Below, one piece after another: positions 46,373 to 55,372 of a DNA stretch of 64,000 nt. Both the position numbers and the translations under genes were made by a program. The stretch lies in contig CAWFLT010000014.1 of NCBI GenBank assembly GCA_963816795.1, positions 868,001-932,000 on the forward strand, written 5' to 3'. This DNA comes from CAWFLT01 sp963816795. GTDB taxonomy: Bacteria; Acidobacteriota; Vicinamibacteria; Vicinamibacterales; SCN-69-37. Within the stretch, counting starts at the first letter, position 1. Every line of letters begins with the position of its first letter. Under the pieces are notes generated by a model, which saw only the letters and a program-made list of their open reading frames with translations, was not told where the DNA came from and made no database searches.

Positions 46373-47869
46373 CTACTGACTCCCCGGGATCCATTTCTTA
46401 GATCGGTTCAACGCCTCGTTCCATTCCGCGCGGCGCGCCGCCACCGCTGACGATGGCATGGACGGCTCGAAGCGTCTGTCGACCTGCCAATGCTGAGCGA
46501 GTGCGTCGATCGAGTCCCAGAATCCGACTGCCAGGCCGGCAAGGTACGCCGCGCCCAGCGCCGTCGTCTCGGTCACTTTCGGCCGCACGACAGCGACACC
46601 GAGCAGGTCGGCCTGAAACTGCAGCAGGTGGTCGTTGGCCGCCGCCCCGCCGTCGACGCGCAGCTCCGACAGGTCGATTGCGGCATCGTCCCGGACGGCC
46701 TGGAGCAGGTCGGCGACCTGAAACGCGATGGACTCCACCGCCGCCCTGGCGATGTGGCCGGCTTTGGTGCCTCGCGTGATCCCCACGATGGTCCCACGCG
46801 CGTACGGATCCCAGTGCGGCGCGCCCAGGCCGGCAAACGCCGGCACGAGGTAGACGCCGCCGCTATCCGGCACCGACGACGCCAGCGCCTCCACCTCGGA
46901 CGATTCTCTGATGATGCCCAGTCCGTCGCGCAGCCATTGGACCACCGCGCCGCCGATGAAGACGCTGCCTTCGAGCGCGTACATCGTCTTGCCGCCGATC
47001 TGCCAGCCCACCGTTGAGAGCAATCGATTGCGTGAGGCGACCGGGTGATCGCCGGTGTTCTGCAACAGGAAACAGCCAGTGCCGTAGGTGTTCTTCGTCA
47101 GCCCCGGGGAGATGCACATCTGGCCGAACAGGGCGGCCTGCTGGTCACCGGCAATGCCGGCAATGGGAACGCCGCCGGCCCCGAGCGACGTCGAGACACG
47201 GCCGTAGACCTCGCTTGATGGACGGACGTCGGGCAACATGCTGGCGGGCACCCGTAACAACTTCAGCAGATCTTCATCCCATGTCAGCGTGTTGATGTTG
47301 AACAGCATCGTCCGCGAGGCGTTGCTCACGTCGGTGATGTGCGTCGAGTCGCTCGTGAGCTGCCACACCAACCAGCTGTCGATGGTTCCGAACGCCAGCT
47401 TGCCGGCCTCCGCTCTGGCACGTGCGCCGGGAACGTTGTCGAGAATCCATGCGACTTTGCTGCCGGAAAAGTAGGCGTCGATGACGAGCCCGGTGCGTTC
47501 GCGAATGAAGTCTTCGTGACCGTCACGTTTCAAGCGATCGCAGAAATCCGCCGTCCGGCGATCCTGCCAGACGATGGCGTTGTAGACGGGCTGTCCAGTC
47601 TCCCGATCCCACACGACGGTGGTCTCGCGCTGGTTGGTGATGCCGATCGCGGCGATGTCTCGTGGCCGGAGATGTGCGCGGCCCAGCGCCTCGGTGACCA
47701 CCGAGATTTGCGTCGCCCAGATGTCGCCGGGGTCGTGTTCCACCCAGCCCGGACGCGGGAAGATCTGTTGAAACTCGCGTTGTCCGACGCCGACGATGGC
47801 CGCGTCGTGATCGAAGATGATCGCGCGCGAGCTTGTGGTCCCCTGGTCGAGGGCGATGATGTACGGCAT
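46373..47869 (-). CDS. glpK: Glycerol kinase
   Basis: 498 residues, full length. Phosphate/ATP motif YIIALDQGTTSSRAIIFDHD, TNQRETTVVWDRETGQPVYN, IVWQDRRTADFCDRL, IAGDQQAALFGQMCISPGLT, NTYGTGCFLL, LSELRVDGGAAANDHLLQFQ. It phosphorylates glycerol to glycerol 3-phosphate. Gene order maeA-like, glpK, glpD on one strand with spacings of 22 and 1 bases points to an operon; no glpF or glpR is seen. Confidence 0.96.
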   Translation of the reverse strand: MPYIIALDQGTTSSRAIIFDHDAAIVGVGQREFQQIFPRPGWVEHDPGDIWATQISVVTEALGRAHLRPRDIAAIGITNQRETTVVWDRETGQPVYNAIVWQDRRTADFCDRLKRDGHEDFIRERTGLVIDAYFSGSKVAWILDNVPGARARAEAGKLAFGTIDSWLVWQLTSDSTHITDVSNASRTMLFNINTLTWDEDLLKLLRVPASMLPDVRPSSEVYGRVSTSLGAGGVPIAGIAGDQQAALFGQMCISPGLTKNTYGTGCFLLQNTGDHPVASRNRLLSTVGWQIGGKTMYALEGSVFIGGAVVQWLRDGLGIIRESSEVEALASSVPDSGGVYLVPAFAGLGAPHWDPYARGTIVGITRGTKAGHIARAAVESIAFQVADLLQAVRDDAAIDLSELRVDGGAAANDHLLQFQADLLGVAVVRPKVTETTALGAAYLAGLAVGFWDSIDALAQHWQVDRRFEPSMPSSAVAARRAEWNEALNRSKKWIPGSQ

Positions 47870-47891
47870 GGGGTTCTGCTGACTCCACGGA

Positions 47892-49491
47892 TTACGGGCG
47901 GTACAGGGTCGATTCGATGCTCCGACGAATGTTCTGGGGACGTGACTGTCGCGCCAGGCCCATCTTGTAGGCCTCTTTGGCGACGCTCACCGCGATGGCC
48001 AGCGAGATCTTACGGATCTCGCGCATCGGCGGGTAGAGCGCGCCCGCACTGAGATCCTTCCGCTGCACCAGGTTCGCGAGCGTACGCGCGGCCACGAGGA
48101 ACAGCTCGTCGGGCAGCTTGCGGGCGCGGCACGCCACGGCACCCAGGCCGATGCCGGGGAACACGTACGCGTTGTTACCCTGTGCCGGCCGGAACACCGA
48201 GCCCCGGTACGTCACTGGTGCGAACGGGCTGCCGCTCGCGAAGATCGCCCGCCCGCCGGACCATTCGTACGCCTGGTCTGCCGTGCACTCGGCCCTGGAG
48301 GTCGGATTCGACAACGCGAAGATCACCGGCCGCGAGTTGATCTCGCTCAACCGCTCGACGACCGCCTGGGTGAACGTCGCCGGGGCGCCGGTGGCTCCAA
48401 TCAGCACGTGCGGCCTGATCGCATCGATGGCCTCGAGGAACCCGAGAGGCCGGTGGTCGTGCGCGTACGGAAGGTTGTGCGCCATCAGGTCCGAGCGCGC
48501 CTTCACCACCAGGCCATTCACATCTACGAACCACAGGCGGCGCCGGGCTTCGTCGGGGCCGAGGCCCGCGTCGACGAATGCCGAGGTCATCAGATCGGCG
48601 ATCCCCGTGGCCGCCGATCCGGCGCCGAGGAACATGATCCGCAGATCCTTGAACGGCACGCCGGTGATACGCGTCGAGGAGTACACGCCGGCCAGAGCGA
48701 CGGCTGCCGTCCCCTGGATGTCGTCGTTGAAGCAGAGCACGCGATCTCTGTACTTGCTCGAGCAGGGCGTACGCGTTCGGCGTCAGGAAATCCTCGAACT
48801 GGATCAACGCATCTGGATAGCGCGACTGCACGGCGGTCACGAACTCTTCGACCAGATCGAAGTACGCCTTGCCTTGCAGCCTCCGGCGCGGGTAGCCGAG
48901 GTACAGCACGTCGCGCCGCAGTTCCTCGTTGTTCGTCCCGACGTCGAGCGTGACCGGCAGACACGCGTTTGGATGAATACCGGCGCAGGCGGTATAGAGC
49001 GCGAGTTTTCCAATGGGAATGCCCATGCCGTTGGCGCCGAGGTCGCCAAGGCCGAGGATTCGCTGACCGTCGGTGACGACGATGACCCGGATGTCCCGCT
49101 GCGGCCAGTTGCCCAGAATTTTCCGGATGCGTCCGCGATCCTTTGGCGTGATGTAGAAGCCCTTGGGTTCCCTCGCGATGTGTGAGAACTCCCGGCAGGC
49201 CTCGCCAACCGTCGGCGTGTAAATCAGCGGCAGGAGCCGCTCGATGTGGGCGATCAGCGTCTGGTAGAACAGTTGCTCGTTCCTCTCCTGCAGTGACGAG
49301 AGGAGCGTGTACCGATCGATGTCGCGAGGCAGCCGGTCGAGGTTCGCCATCACCCGCTGCACCATCTGCGGCGGCGTCGCCACTTTGTACGGCAGCAGCC
49401 CGCTGAGGCCGAGACGATCCCGTTCCTTCTGGCGGAAGGTGATGGATCGATTGAGCGTCTTGTCACGAAGAACGTCGAACCCGCGCTTCAT
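47892..49491 (-). CDS. maeA: NAD-type malic enzyme (one frame break)
   Basis: About 533 codons from MKRGFDVLRDKTLNRSITFR (ATG 49491). Malic-enzyme signatures: LLPLIYTPTVGEACREFSHI, VVTDGQRILGLGDLGANGMG, LPVTLDVGTNNEELRRDVLY, FEDFLTPNAYALLEQ, then after a net +1 break near 48756 LCFNDDIQGTAAVALAGVYS, IMFLGAGSAATGIADL (second nucleotide motif), FALSNPTSRAECTADQAYEW. It decarboxylates malate to pyruvate. The break falls at gagcaagtac, where one extra A fits. First gene of the glp operon. Confidence 0.9.
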
Positions 49492-49625
49492 GGTGTTCGC
49501 ATCATGCACGATGGCCTGTGATCCGCACAAACTCAATCCGCCGAGGAGCGGGGGGCCTCACCAGCTTGCGTGCGAAGTAAACTAGCCAGCGCGTTGAGCG
49601 TCATGCAAAAGGAGCCGTCATCCCG

Positions 49626-50480
49626 ATGAAGACCGTTCGCCGATCTCGCGTGGCCCGTCAGCCACTCTCGAAAGCGCACCTGAAGGTCCACGAGGTCAGG
49701 AAGTGGTCAACGTACCTGAAATTGATTCAAGCGAACTACCTCAATTGGGCCTTCCGTGGACACGCGGGGGCGGAGTGGCAGCTGGTTCCAACGATCACTC
49801 GTGAATTACAGAACCGGCATGTGAACCGCAAGTATTGGCTCGAGCAGGAGCATCGCATCCTGTGGGTGTTCCAGCGGAAGGTCACTCACTACCTGAGCAA
49901 TCCTCCGCACATTGGCGATACTTTCAGGTGGCTTGCGCTCATGCAGCACTCGGGCGCCCCGACGCGACTGCTCGACTTTACGTGGTCAGCCTATGTCGCC
50001 GCATTCTTCGCGTTGGAGACTGCGACCGATGATGCCGCCGTCTGGGCGCTGAACACTCCGGAATTGGGGACGTTTGCGTTCGGTCCAACGGTACCTGACG
50101 TCAAATGGCCACTGAGTCCTGGCGAGGCGATGAAGCCGTACCTGAAGGAGAACGCGCGAGTGGTTATTGGCGAGCCGTATTTCAAACCGCAGCGCCTGAT
50201 TGCTCAGTCGGGAACATTCATCTGTCCGACCGACATTCACCAACCTCTCGAGAATCACCTGGCCTCCCGGGATGGTGTCATCGGCAAGATCGTCCTTCGT
50301 GGTCCGCAGATTCGGAAGGAAGCGCTCGCAGAGCTGTATCGGATGAACATCTCTCAGGCGACGTTGTTCCCTGATCTGGATGGACTGGCACGCTCGCTTC
50401 GTTACGAGCTGGAAACGCACTACGCCTACGACCCGACGGCGACTCGTCCGATACGCGCGCGCCGGCTACCTCGTCGTTGA
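49626..50480 (+). CDS. FRG-domain protein
   Basis: 284 residues. The FRG domain fills most of it: NYLNWAFRGHAGAEWQLVPT (the F-R-G motif), FRWLALMQHSGAPTRLLDFT, WSAYVAAFFALETATDDAAV, LIAQSGTFICPTDIHQPLEN. Domain function is not established; it occurs beside defence and conflict genes. Ribosome site aaaggag lies 12 bases before the ATG. Its 3' end overlaps the convergent macro-domain gene by 15 bases, a tight tail-to-tail arrangement. Residues past about 270 are basic and low-complexity (RPIRARRLPRR). Confidence 0.85.
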   Translation: MKTVRRSRVARQPLSKAHLKVHEVRKWSTYLKLIQANYLNWAFRGHAGAEWQLVPTITRELQNRHVNRKYWLEQEHRILWVFQRKVTHYLSNPPHIGDTFRWLALMQHSGAPTRLLDFTWSAYVAAFFALETATDDAAVWALNTPELGTFAFGPTVPDVKWPLSPGEAMKPYLKENARVVIGEPYFKPQRLIAQSGTFICPTDIHQPLENHLASRDGVIGKIVLRGPQIRKEALAELYRMNISQATLFPDLDGLARSLRYELETHYAYDPTATRPIRARRLPRR

Positions 50481-51821
50481 TCGCGCGACTGGAGATCTTT
50501 TCCCCTTTCGGGCAGGCGGCTTTCGTGCTCGCCGGGATGTCCGGTCCGTGCGGACGAGACGCTGCTCGGCGAAGGTCACGCGCAAGGCGGCACAATGCAC
50601 GGCGGTCGGTGCCAGGAAATACACGCGGGTCACACACGTGAACTCCGCGCGGGATCGCAGGTATCGGATTGCCGCGTCGACCTGCTTCCGCGCGCTCTGG
50701 ATCAGGTCAGCCCGCGCCGTGCCACTGCCGAGCAGCGGGAACAGAATCGACTCGAGGGGCGCTTTCGGTTCGTTGTGACCGGCCGTGCGATGCACGCCCT
50801 TCGTCGGATCGAAGTCCATGCGGACCAGCGCGTTGGTGACACATTGCTCGATGCCGGCAATCGGCTGGAACCCGAGGCCGACCACGCCGTACACCGCTGC
50901 CGCATGGAAGATCTGTTTGACCTCGTGCGTCTCGCTCAGCCGGCCGGCATCGGTCACGACGACCTCGCCGGGATTGACGACCTGCCGCCCCCGCATCTTC
51001 CTCTTGAGCTCGTTCGCGATGACGTCATCGACGATCGCGCCGGTCTCGTCCCGGCGGGCCCCCAGATACCGAATGGTGGCCGAGATACTGCCCTCGTAAG
51101 GCCGCGCCATCGACATGTTCAGGTTCTCGGAGTTGACCCAGACTTCTATCGGCTCCGTTCGCAGCGTCGCCGTCAGGTTCACGTGACGCAGATCGCCCAT
51201 CACGATGCCGAGTCGCTTGCCGCGCAAGCCGGGGATCTCGTACTCCTCGACGTCGCTGGCGATCGGTGGAGCCCGTCGTACTTCGACGCGCAGTTCGGGC
51301 AGCATGCCGTAGACCAGACTGTCCCTGGCGCCGGAGAGCAAACCGTTCCGGATATACGCGGCGATCGTCCGCCGCGCCAGGTGCGGCTTCTTCTCGTCGT
51401 AGTCGACCGTGGCGAGCCCCGCGATGTTGAATGAGCTCTTCGTGCCTCGCCGGCGAATGAGCACGGTCACGCGATCCCGCAACGCGTGCCGAACCCCCAG
51501 CTCGTAGAACACGTTGGGGTTGGCCGCCGTGAGGTCCACGATGGCCACGTCGGCGTCAGCGATGAACTGAATCATGCGATCGTGGATCGAACCCGCGCGC
51601 AGGACCTTGTCAGCGCGGGTGACGGTGATCTGCAGGCCGCCTTCGTCCTGCGCCATCTTGACCGCCGGCTCGATGATGTTGTGGTAGACCTTGGTATCGA
51701 AGTTCAGCGTGTCTCCGCGCGCCGGGTCGGTCTTGATGTTGAACGGCATGATCGCGAAGCACGTGCGCTCGTCCCGCGTGTCCAGCCGCGATATCCGCGT
51801 CCTCTTCGGTGGCTTCTTCAT
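50466..51821 (-). CDS. Nucleotide-hydrolase-like (DRHyd/TIR-like) domain fused to a macro domain
   Basis: 451 residues. Residues about 15-160: CFAIMPFNIKTDPARGD, VTRADKVLRAGSIHDRMIQF, ADVAIVDLTAANPNVFYEL and GVRHAL, the signature of nucleoside 2-deoxyribosyltransferase-like (DRHyd) domains found in nucleotide-signalling systems. From about residue 200 a macro-like ADP-ribose-binding fold: GKRLGIVMGDLRHVNLTATL, EPIEVWVNSENLNMSMARPY, VNPGEVVVTDAGRLSETHEV, KQIFHAAAVYG, SILFPLLGSGTARADLIQSA, RVYFLAPTAVH. The basic tail (RRARKPPARKGKRSPVARST) overlaps the FRG gene. The ATG overlaps the Nudix stop, so the two are coupled. I infer cleavage and sensing of an NAD/ADP-ribose-related nucleotide. Confidence 0.8.
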   Translation of the reverse strand: MKKPPKRTRISRLDTRDERTCFAIMPFNIKTDPARGDTLNFDTKVYHNIIEPAVKMAQDEGGLQITVTRADKVLRAGSIHDRMIQFIADADVAIVDLTAANPNVFYELGVRHALRDRVTVLIRRRGTKSSFNIAGLATVDYDEKKPHLARRTIAAYIRNGLLSGARDSLVYGMLPELRVEVRRAPPIASDVEEYEIPGLRGKRLGIVMGDLRHVNLTATLRTEPIEVWVNSENLNMSMARPYEGSISATIRYLGARRDETGAIVDDVIANELKRKMRGRQVVNPGEVVVTDAGRLSETHEVKQIFHAAAVYGVVGLGFQPIAGIEQCVTNALVRMDFDPTKGVHRTAGHNEPKAPLESILFPLLGSGTARADLIQSARKQVDAAIRYLRSRAEFTCVTRVYFLAPTAVHCAALRVTFAEQRLVRTDRTSRRARKPPARKGKRSPVARSTTR

Positions 51822-52397
51822 GGCCGGGGCCCTCTCTCGAAGAACCATTGCAAGCCGATGATCGTTTTCGCGTCCTCGAACCGCTGCTGGTCGAACGCCT
51901 GTCTGCACGTCCGCGCGCGCCATCGTCACCAGGCGGATGTCTTCGTGCTCGGCCGCCAAACCGCCACCCTCAGAGACCTGTTCGGTCCCCGATGCCTCCA
52001 CGAAGAAGAGCGAGACGCGTTCGGACGATCCGCCCGGCGACAGGTAGAAGGTCGAGATGGGCGTCACCTGCTGAACTCGATAGCCCAGTTCCTCTTCGAT
52101 CTCGCGGCGGATGGCCGCATCGGCGGTCTCGCCCGCATCGACCATCCCGGCGATGATCTCCAGCAGCCAGCCAGGCCCCTTGTCCACCGTCGGGAAGCGG
52201 AACTGTTCGGTGAAGAGCAGGGCATCGCGGTCGCGGCGCCAGACGACAGCCGCGACCGAGTCGCCGCGTTCAAAGGACAGGCGCCGAACGGGCGGCGACA
52301 TCTGGCCGTCGCGCAGTTCGAACTGCACCTCCGCTTCGTCGATTTTGAAGACGTCATCGAACACCCGCTTCCGGCGCAGCACGTTCACTTTCTTCAT
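51818..52397 (-). CDS. ADP-ribose-pyrophosphatase-like Nudix hydrolase (one frame break)
   Basis: About 192 residues from MKKVNVLRRKRVFDDVFKID (ATG 52397). Complete Nudix box GMVDAGETADAAIRREIEEE-LGY (G x5 E x7 REUxEExGU), preceded by FTEQFRFPTVDKGPGWLLEI and followed by YLSPGGSSERVSLFFVEASG, the pattern of the NudF ADP-ribose group. A net +1 break near 51900 separates EDIRLVTMARADVQ from FDQQRFEDAKTIIGLQWFFE, the normal family ending. TGA then overlaps the ATG of the macro-domain gene. It probably clears ADP-ribose or a related signal in the same pathway. Confidence 0.82.
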
Positions 52398-52541
52398 TTC
52401 CTGGATCCTCTGTCGGGCACGCACGGATGGTATCGCGAAGCCCAGTCCGGAGACCGGCAGTTTCAAGACCCCTTGTTTGTGCGGGACCAACTCCTGATAG
52501 ACTCCGCGCGCCCCAGTTCATAACTGTGGGGGGAGGTGCTG

Positions 52542-53117
52542 ATGAAAATTCGTTTGTCAATGATCGTGCTCCTGCTCGTCTTCGCGGTGTCCTGTGCGCA
52601 GCCGGGATCGTCGCCAACGGCCCCGGCGTCGGCGGGCGGCTCGCTCATCGCAAGCCAGAGCACGCCGCTCGAGGCGACGATGCGGTTCGGTAATGACAGC
52701 GTCGGCTCGGGGTTCCCGACGCCGTCCGGGCACGATCAGTCCGGTCACGCGCGTGACAATCTCATCCCGCGCACGGTGGTCATCGACCGCGGTGGCACCG
52801 TAAAGTTCGAGATGGGCGGACCCGTTCATCAGGTCGGCATCTTCGCCGACGGCACCGAGGTCGGGGACATCGTCCGGACGAATGCGTTCAACAAGCCGGG
52901 CTGTCCGCCGGTAGCGGCCGCCAAGTTCATCAACCCCGCCGACAACCCCACGACCTTTGTCGCGATCACCGGCGCGCCGCTGTGCGATTCGACCCAGGCC
53001 GATCAGCCGATTCAGTCGTACAAGTTCGACAGGCCAGGGAAATACCTGGTGATCTGCATGTTCATCCCGCACCTCGATCTGGCGATGTACGGCTGGGTCG
53101 TCGTGCGCGATCGCTAA
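52542..53117 (+). CDS. Cupredoxin-like lipoprotein
   Basis: About 191 residues. ATG at 52542 has a strong site (gggaggtgctgATG). Signal IRLSMIVLLLVFAVSCAQPG, lipobox AVSC. Beta-rich domain with blue-copper-type ligands GGPVHQVGIFADG (His) and LVICMFIPHLDLAMYGWVVV (Cys, His, Met). Possibly an electron carrier or copper protein on the periplasmic side; the long insertion between the ligands is atypical. Monocistronic, followed by a hairpin. Confidence 0.78.
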   Translation: MKIRLSMIVLLLVFAVSCAQPGSSPTAPASAGGSLIASQSTPLEATMRFGNDSVGSGFPTPSGHDQSGHARDNLIPRTVVIDRGGTVKFEMGGPVHQVGIFADGTEVGDIVRTNAFNKPGCPPVAAAKFINPADNPTTFVAITGAPLCDSTQADQPIQSYKFDRPGKYLVICMFIPHLDLAMYGWVVVRDR

Positions 53118-53143
53118 CCCACTGAACTACTCTTGAATCCCCG

Positions 53144-53171
53144 GAGCGCCGTCCAATTGAGGACGGCGCTC
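53144..53171 (+). terminator. Hairpin after the cupredoxin gene
   Basis: gagcgccgtcc-aattga-ggacggcgctc: perfect 11-base stem, 6-base loop, 26 bases after the stop. Poor T content after it. Confidence 0.65.
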
Positions 53172-53273
53172 GTTCGAATCTCACCAACCGCTCATGAAAC
53201 GGTGAGGACTTCCCGCGCCACAACGTGGGAGGTTATTCGGATGAAGACAATGCTTTCTGCCGGGTCGCGGCAG

Positions 53274-53352
53274 TAGGGCGGGCCGGGTTGGGGCCCGCCA
53301 ACTGCACGCGGATTGCAGCCCAATCCGCGCTACGCGTTTGGAAAATGCCCTA
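53274..53352. repeat. 79-bp double-hairpin element, copy E
   Basis: tagggcgggccgggttgggg to tggaaaatgcccta, 79 bases, nearly identical to copy D. Its end provides the TAG stop (53352-53350) of the MetE-like gene. Confidence 0.88.
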
Positions 53353-54408
53353 GATTCCCAGCACCCGGGAAGCCAGTGCGGTGCCTTCCACCCGAGCTCG
53401 GATCTTGGCAAACGCAATATCGCGTGACGTGGACATGTCGTCGCTGAAGGGCGAAAAGCCGCAGTCGTCTGTGGAACCGAGCCGGCTCGGATCGATGAAT
53501 CTGGCGGCCTCGAGGATCTGATCGCGGACTTCTTCGGGCGATTCAACGCGCGGGTTGATTGGATCGGTGACGCCGACGAAGATCCGGCGCCCCTCTGTCG
53601 CGTGCGTCCCCAACATCCGTAGCACCCGAGCGCGGTCCGGCTCGCTCGCCAACTGGACAAAGAAACTCCCGACGTCGAGCCGGAAGAGCGCCGGCAGCAG
53701 CTCCGCGTAGTCGACGTCCGCGCTATGCGTCGAATCACGGTCGCCACCCGGACAGGTATGCACCCCAATTCGGCGTCGGTCCACCGACGAAAAGTGTTCC
53801 AGTACGCGGTTGTTGAGGTCGATGAAGGCCTCCAGAAGACGCTTGGACGGGTCGAGCTTGATCGCGAGCCTGCCTTCGGTGAAATCAATCTGGACGGTGG
53901 CGTCCGCCGAGAGGCATCGCTGAATGTCTGTTGCCGCCTCGCGCACGAGGTCGTCAAGGAAGGCCTCCCGCGGGTAGCCGGCAATGCCATTCTCTGGATA
54001 CAGCAGTGACAGCGCAGATGCCGATATCACGGCCTGCTTCAGCGGAATGTCGGTGTGCTTTCGTGCGCCTTCGAGATATGTGGCGGCGTAGGTCACGTAG
54101 CGGAACGGACCTCCAGTGAGCACCGGAAGCTGTCGCGTGTGGCCGTCCTTGAACGGGATCGTCACGCCACCACCCGCCAAGAGCTCGGATCCCTGGACAG
54201 GATAGGTCGCAAAGCTCGGCTTTCGCTGCTCTCCGTCGGTGATCACGGGCGATCCGGTCGCCTCGAAGCGCCGGAGGGTGTCGCGCACCGCATCGTCGAG
54301 AATCGATTCGAGCGACTCGACCGAGACTCGACCGGCCGTGAACGCCGTCAGACTCTCGACCAGTTCGGCGGGCCGTGGAATGCTGCCGATCGGTTCTGTA
54401 GGGAGCAT
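53350..54408 (-). CDS. Short MetE-like (cobalamin-independent methionine synthase II family) protein
   Basis: 352 residues, about half of MetE, corresponding to its C-terminal barrel. Motifs: MLPTEPIGSIPRPAELVESL, SPVITDGEQRKPSFATYP, TVQIDFTEGRLAIKLDP, GVHTCPGGDRDSTHS (zinc His/Cys), GSTDDCGFSPFSDD (second Cys). The N-terminal domain that binds polyglutamyl folate is absent. Short core-MetE-type proteins use other methyl donors, possibly methylcobalamin; the substrate here is unknown. The stop is supplied by a 79-bp repeat. Confidence 0.82.
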   Translation of the reverse strand: MLPTEPIGSIPRPAELVESLTAFTAGRVSVESLESILDDAVRDTLRRFEATGSPVITDGEQRKPSFATYPVQGSELLAGGGVTIPFKDGHTRQLPVLTGGPFRYVTYAATYLEGARKHTDIPLKQAVISASALSLLYPENGIAGYPREAFLDDLVREAATDIQRCLSADATVQIDFTEGRLAIKLDPSKRLLEAFIDLNNRVLEHFSSVDRRRIGVHTCPGGDRDSTHSADVDYAELLPALFRLDVGSFFVQLASEPDRARVLRMLGTHATEGRRIFVGVTDPINPRVESPEEVRDQILEAARFIDPSRLGSTDDCGFSPFSDDMSTSRDIAFAKIRARVEGTALASRVLGI

Positions 54409-54540
54409 GGGCCCGCAATCTACTCGTAGATGGCGGGCCGGTCAACCCGGACTTGGCCAAGATTCGTTTAGCACCAAAGGACGATAGCCCGCTCATGGCA
54501 TCCTCGCTATAGTCGCTCCCTGTCGGTACGGGTGTGAGAG

Positions 54541-54936
54541 ATGGAAGAGCTCCTCGTCAAGTTCGCGCAGGGCGCCAAGATGTTCTCGGAGGCAGCCGCC
54601 GTGATCGTGGTCACGTTTGGCTCACTCGAGGCGTTTGTGATGCTGCTGCGGATGGCGGCGAGGCCGAATGCCACACACGGTGCTCGCAAGGCCGTCTGGC
54701 GGCGGTTTGGCATGTGGCTGCTCCTGGGGCTCGAGTTCGAGCTCGCCGCGGACATCATCGGGAGCGTCGTGTCGCCAACGTGGCAGGACATCGGCGAACT
54801 GGGCGCCGTCGCAGTCATCCGCACGTTTCTGAATTACTTCCTGGAACGCGATCTCGAGAACGCCGATCGCTCCGGCGAGCTTCCCCGGGATCCAGGAGAG
54901 CGACCGCGAACGGTTGCCGACGCTCCGGCACCGTGA
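54541..54936 (+). CDS. DUF1622 membrane protein
   Basis: 131 residues with the DUF1622 pattern: VTFGSLEAFVMLLRMAARP, VWRRFGMWLLLGLEFELAAD, IGELGAVAVIRTFLNYFLER. Two to three membrane helices; function unknown. A TATAGT at 54508-54513 is a probable -10. It leads a run of three small membrane-protein genes. Confidence 0.85.
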   Translation: MEELLVKFAQGAKMFSEAAAVIVVTFGSLEAFVMLLRMAARPNATHGARKAVWRRFGMWLLLGLEFELAADIIGSVVSPTWQDIGELGAVAVIRTFLNYFLERDLENADRSGELPRDPGERPRTVADAPAP

Positions 54937-54963
54937 ACGCCCGATAACCAAAAGCCCAGCGAC

Positions 54964-55372
54964 ATGGAAGAAATCGTCACTCGCCTCGTCACTGACCTGA
55001 TCGGACCGGATCACGGGCCCCCTGAGTTTCCGTCTTTTTCTTCAGCCCGGCGTCGCCGCGTACCTTGCCATCCGCGACGGCATGGCGGACGCACGCGCAG
55101 GGCGGCCGCCGCACTTCTGGCGTCTGGTGACCGGGCCGCCGGAGGCGCGGAAGCGGCGCGCCCGGGAGACGGTGAGGGCCGTGTTGAAGGTGTTCATCCT
55201 GGCAGTGATCCTCGACTGCGTGTACCAGTGGCTCGTCTTGCGATGGGTCTACCCGGGCGAAGCGATGCTGACGGCGACCATCCTCGCCATCGTCCCTTAT
55301 GTTGCCTTGCGCGGCGTGGTGAATCGTGTCGCGCGAAGATGGACTCGGCCCGAAAGCGGGGTGTCCCGATGA
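54964..55372 (+). CDS. Small membrane protein (one frame break)
   Basis: About 136 codons: MEEIVTRLVTDLIG, then after a net +1 break near 55006 RITGPLSFRLFLQPGVAAYL, AIRDGMADARAGRPPHFWRL, VLKVFILAVILDCVYQWLVL and LTATILAIVPYVALRGVVNR. Two clear membrane helices. The stop overlaps the DUF202 ATG. Homologues occur beside DUF202 genes, but I know no function. Confidence 0.7.

Noticed and set aside
44800..46401. 533-codon open frame antisense to glpD
   Set aside because: glpD on the other strand has every family motif; the antisense product is Arg/His/Val-rich with no recognisable fold.
50466..52490. Single large Nudix-DRHyd-macro fusion gene
   Set aside because: The frame is continuous only because of a +1 break near 51900. 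The proper Nudix ending lies in the other frame and stops with TGA overlapping the ATG of the second gene, so they are two coupled genes.
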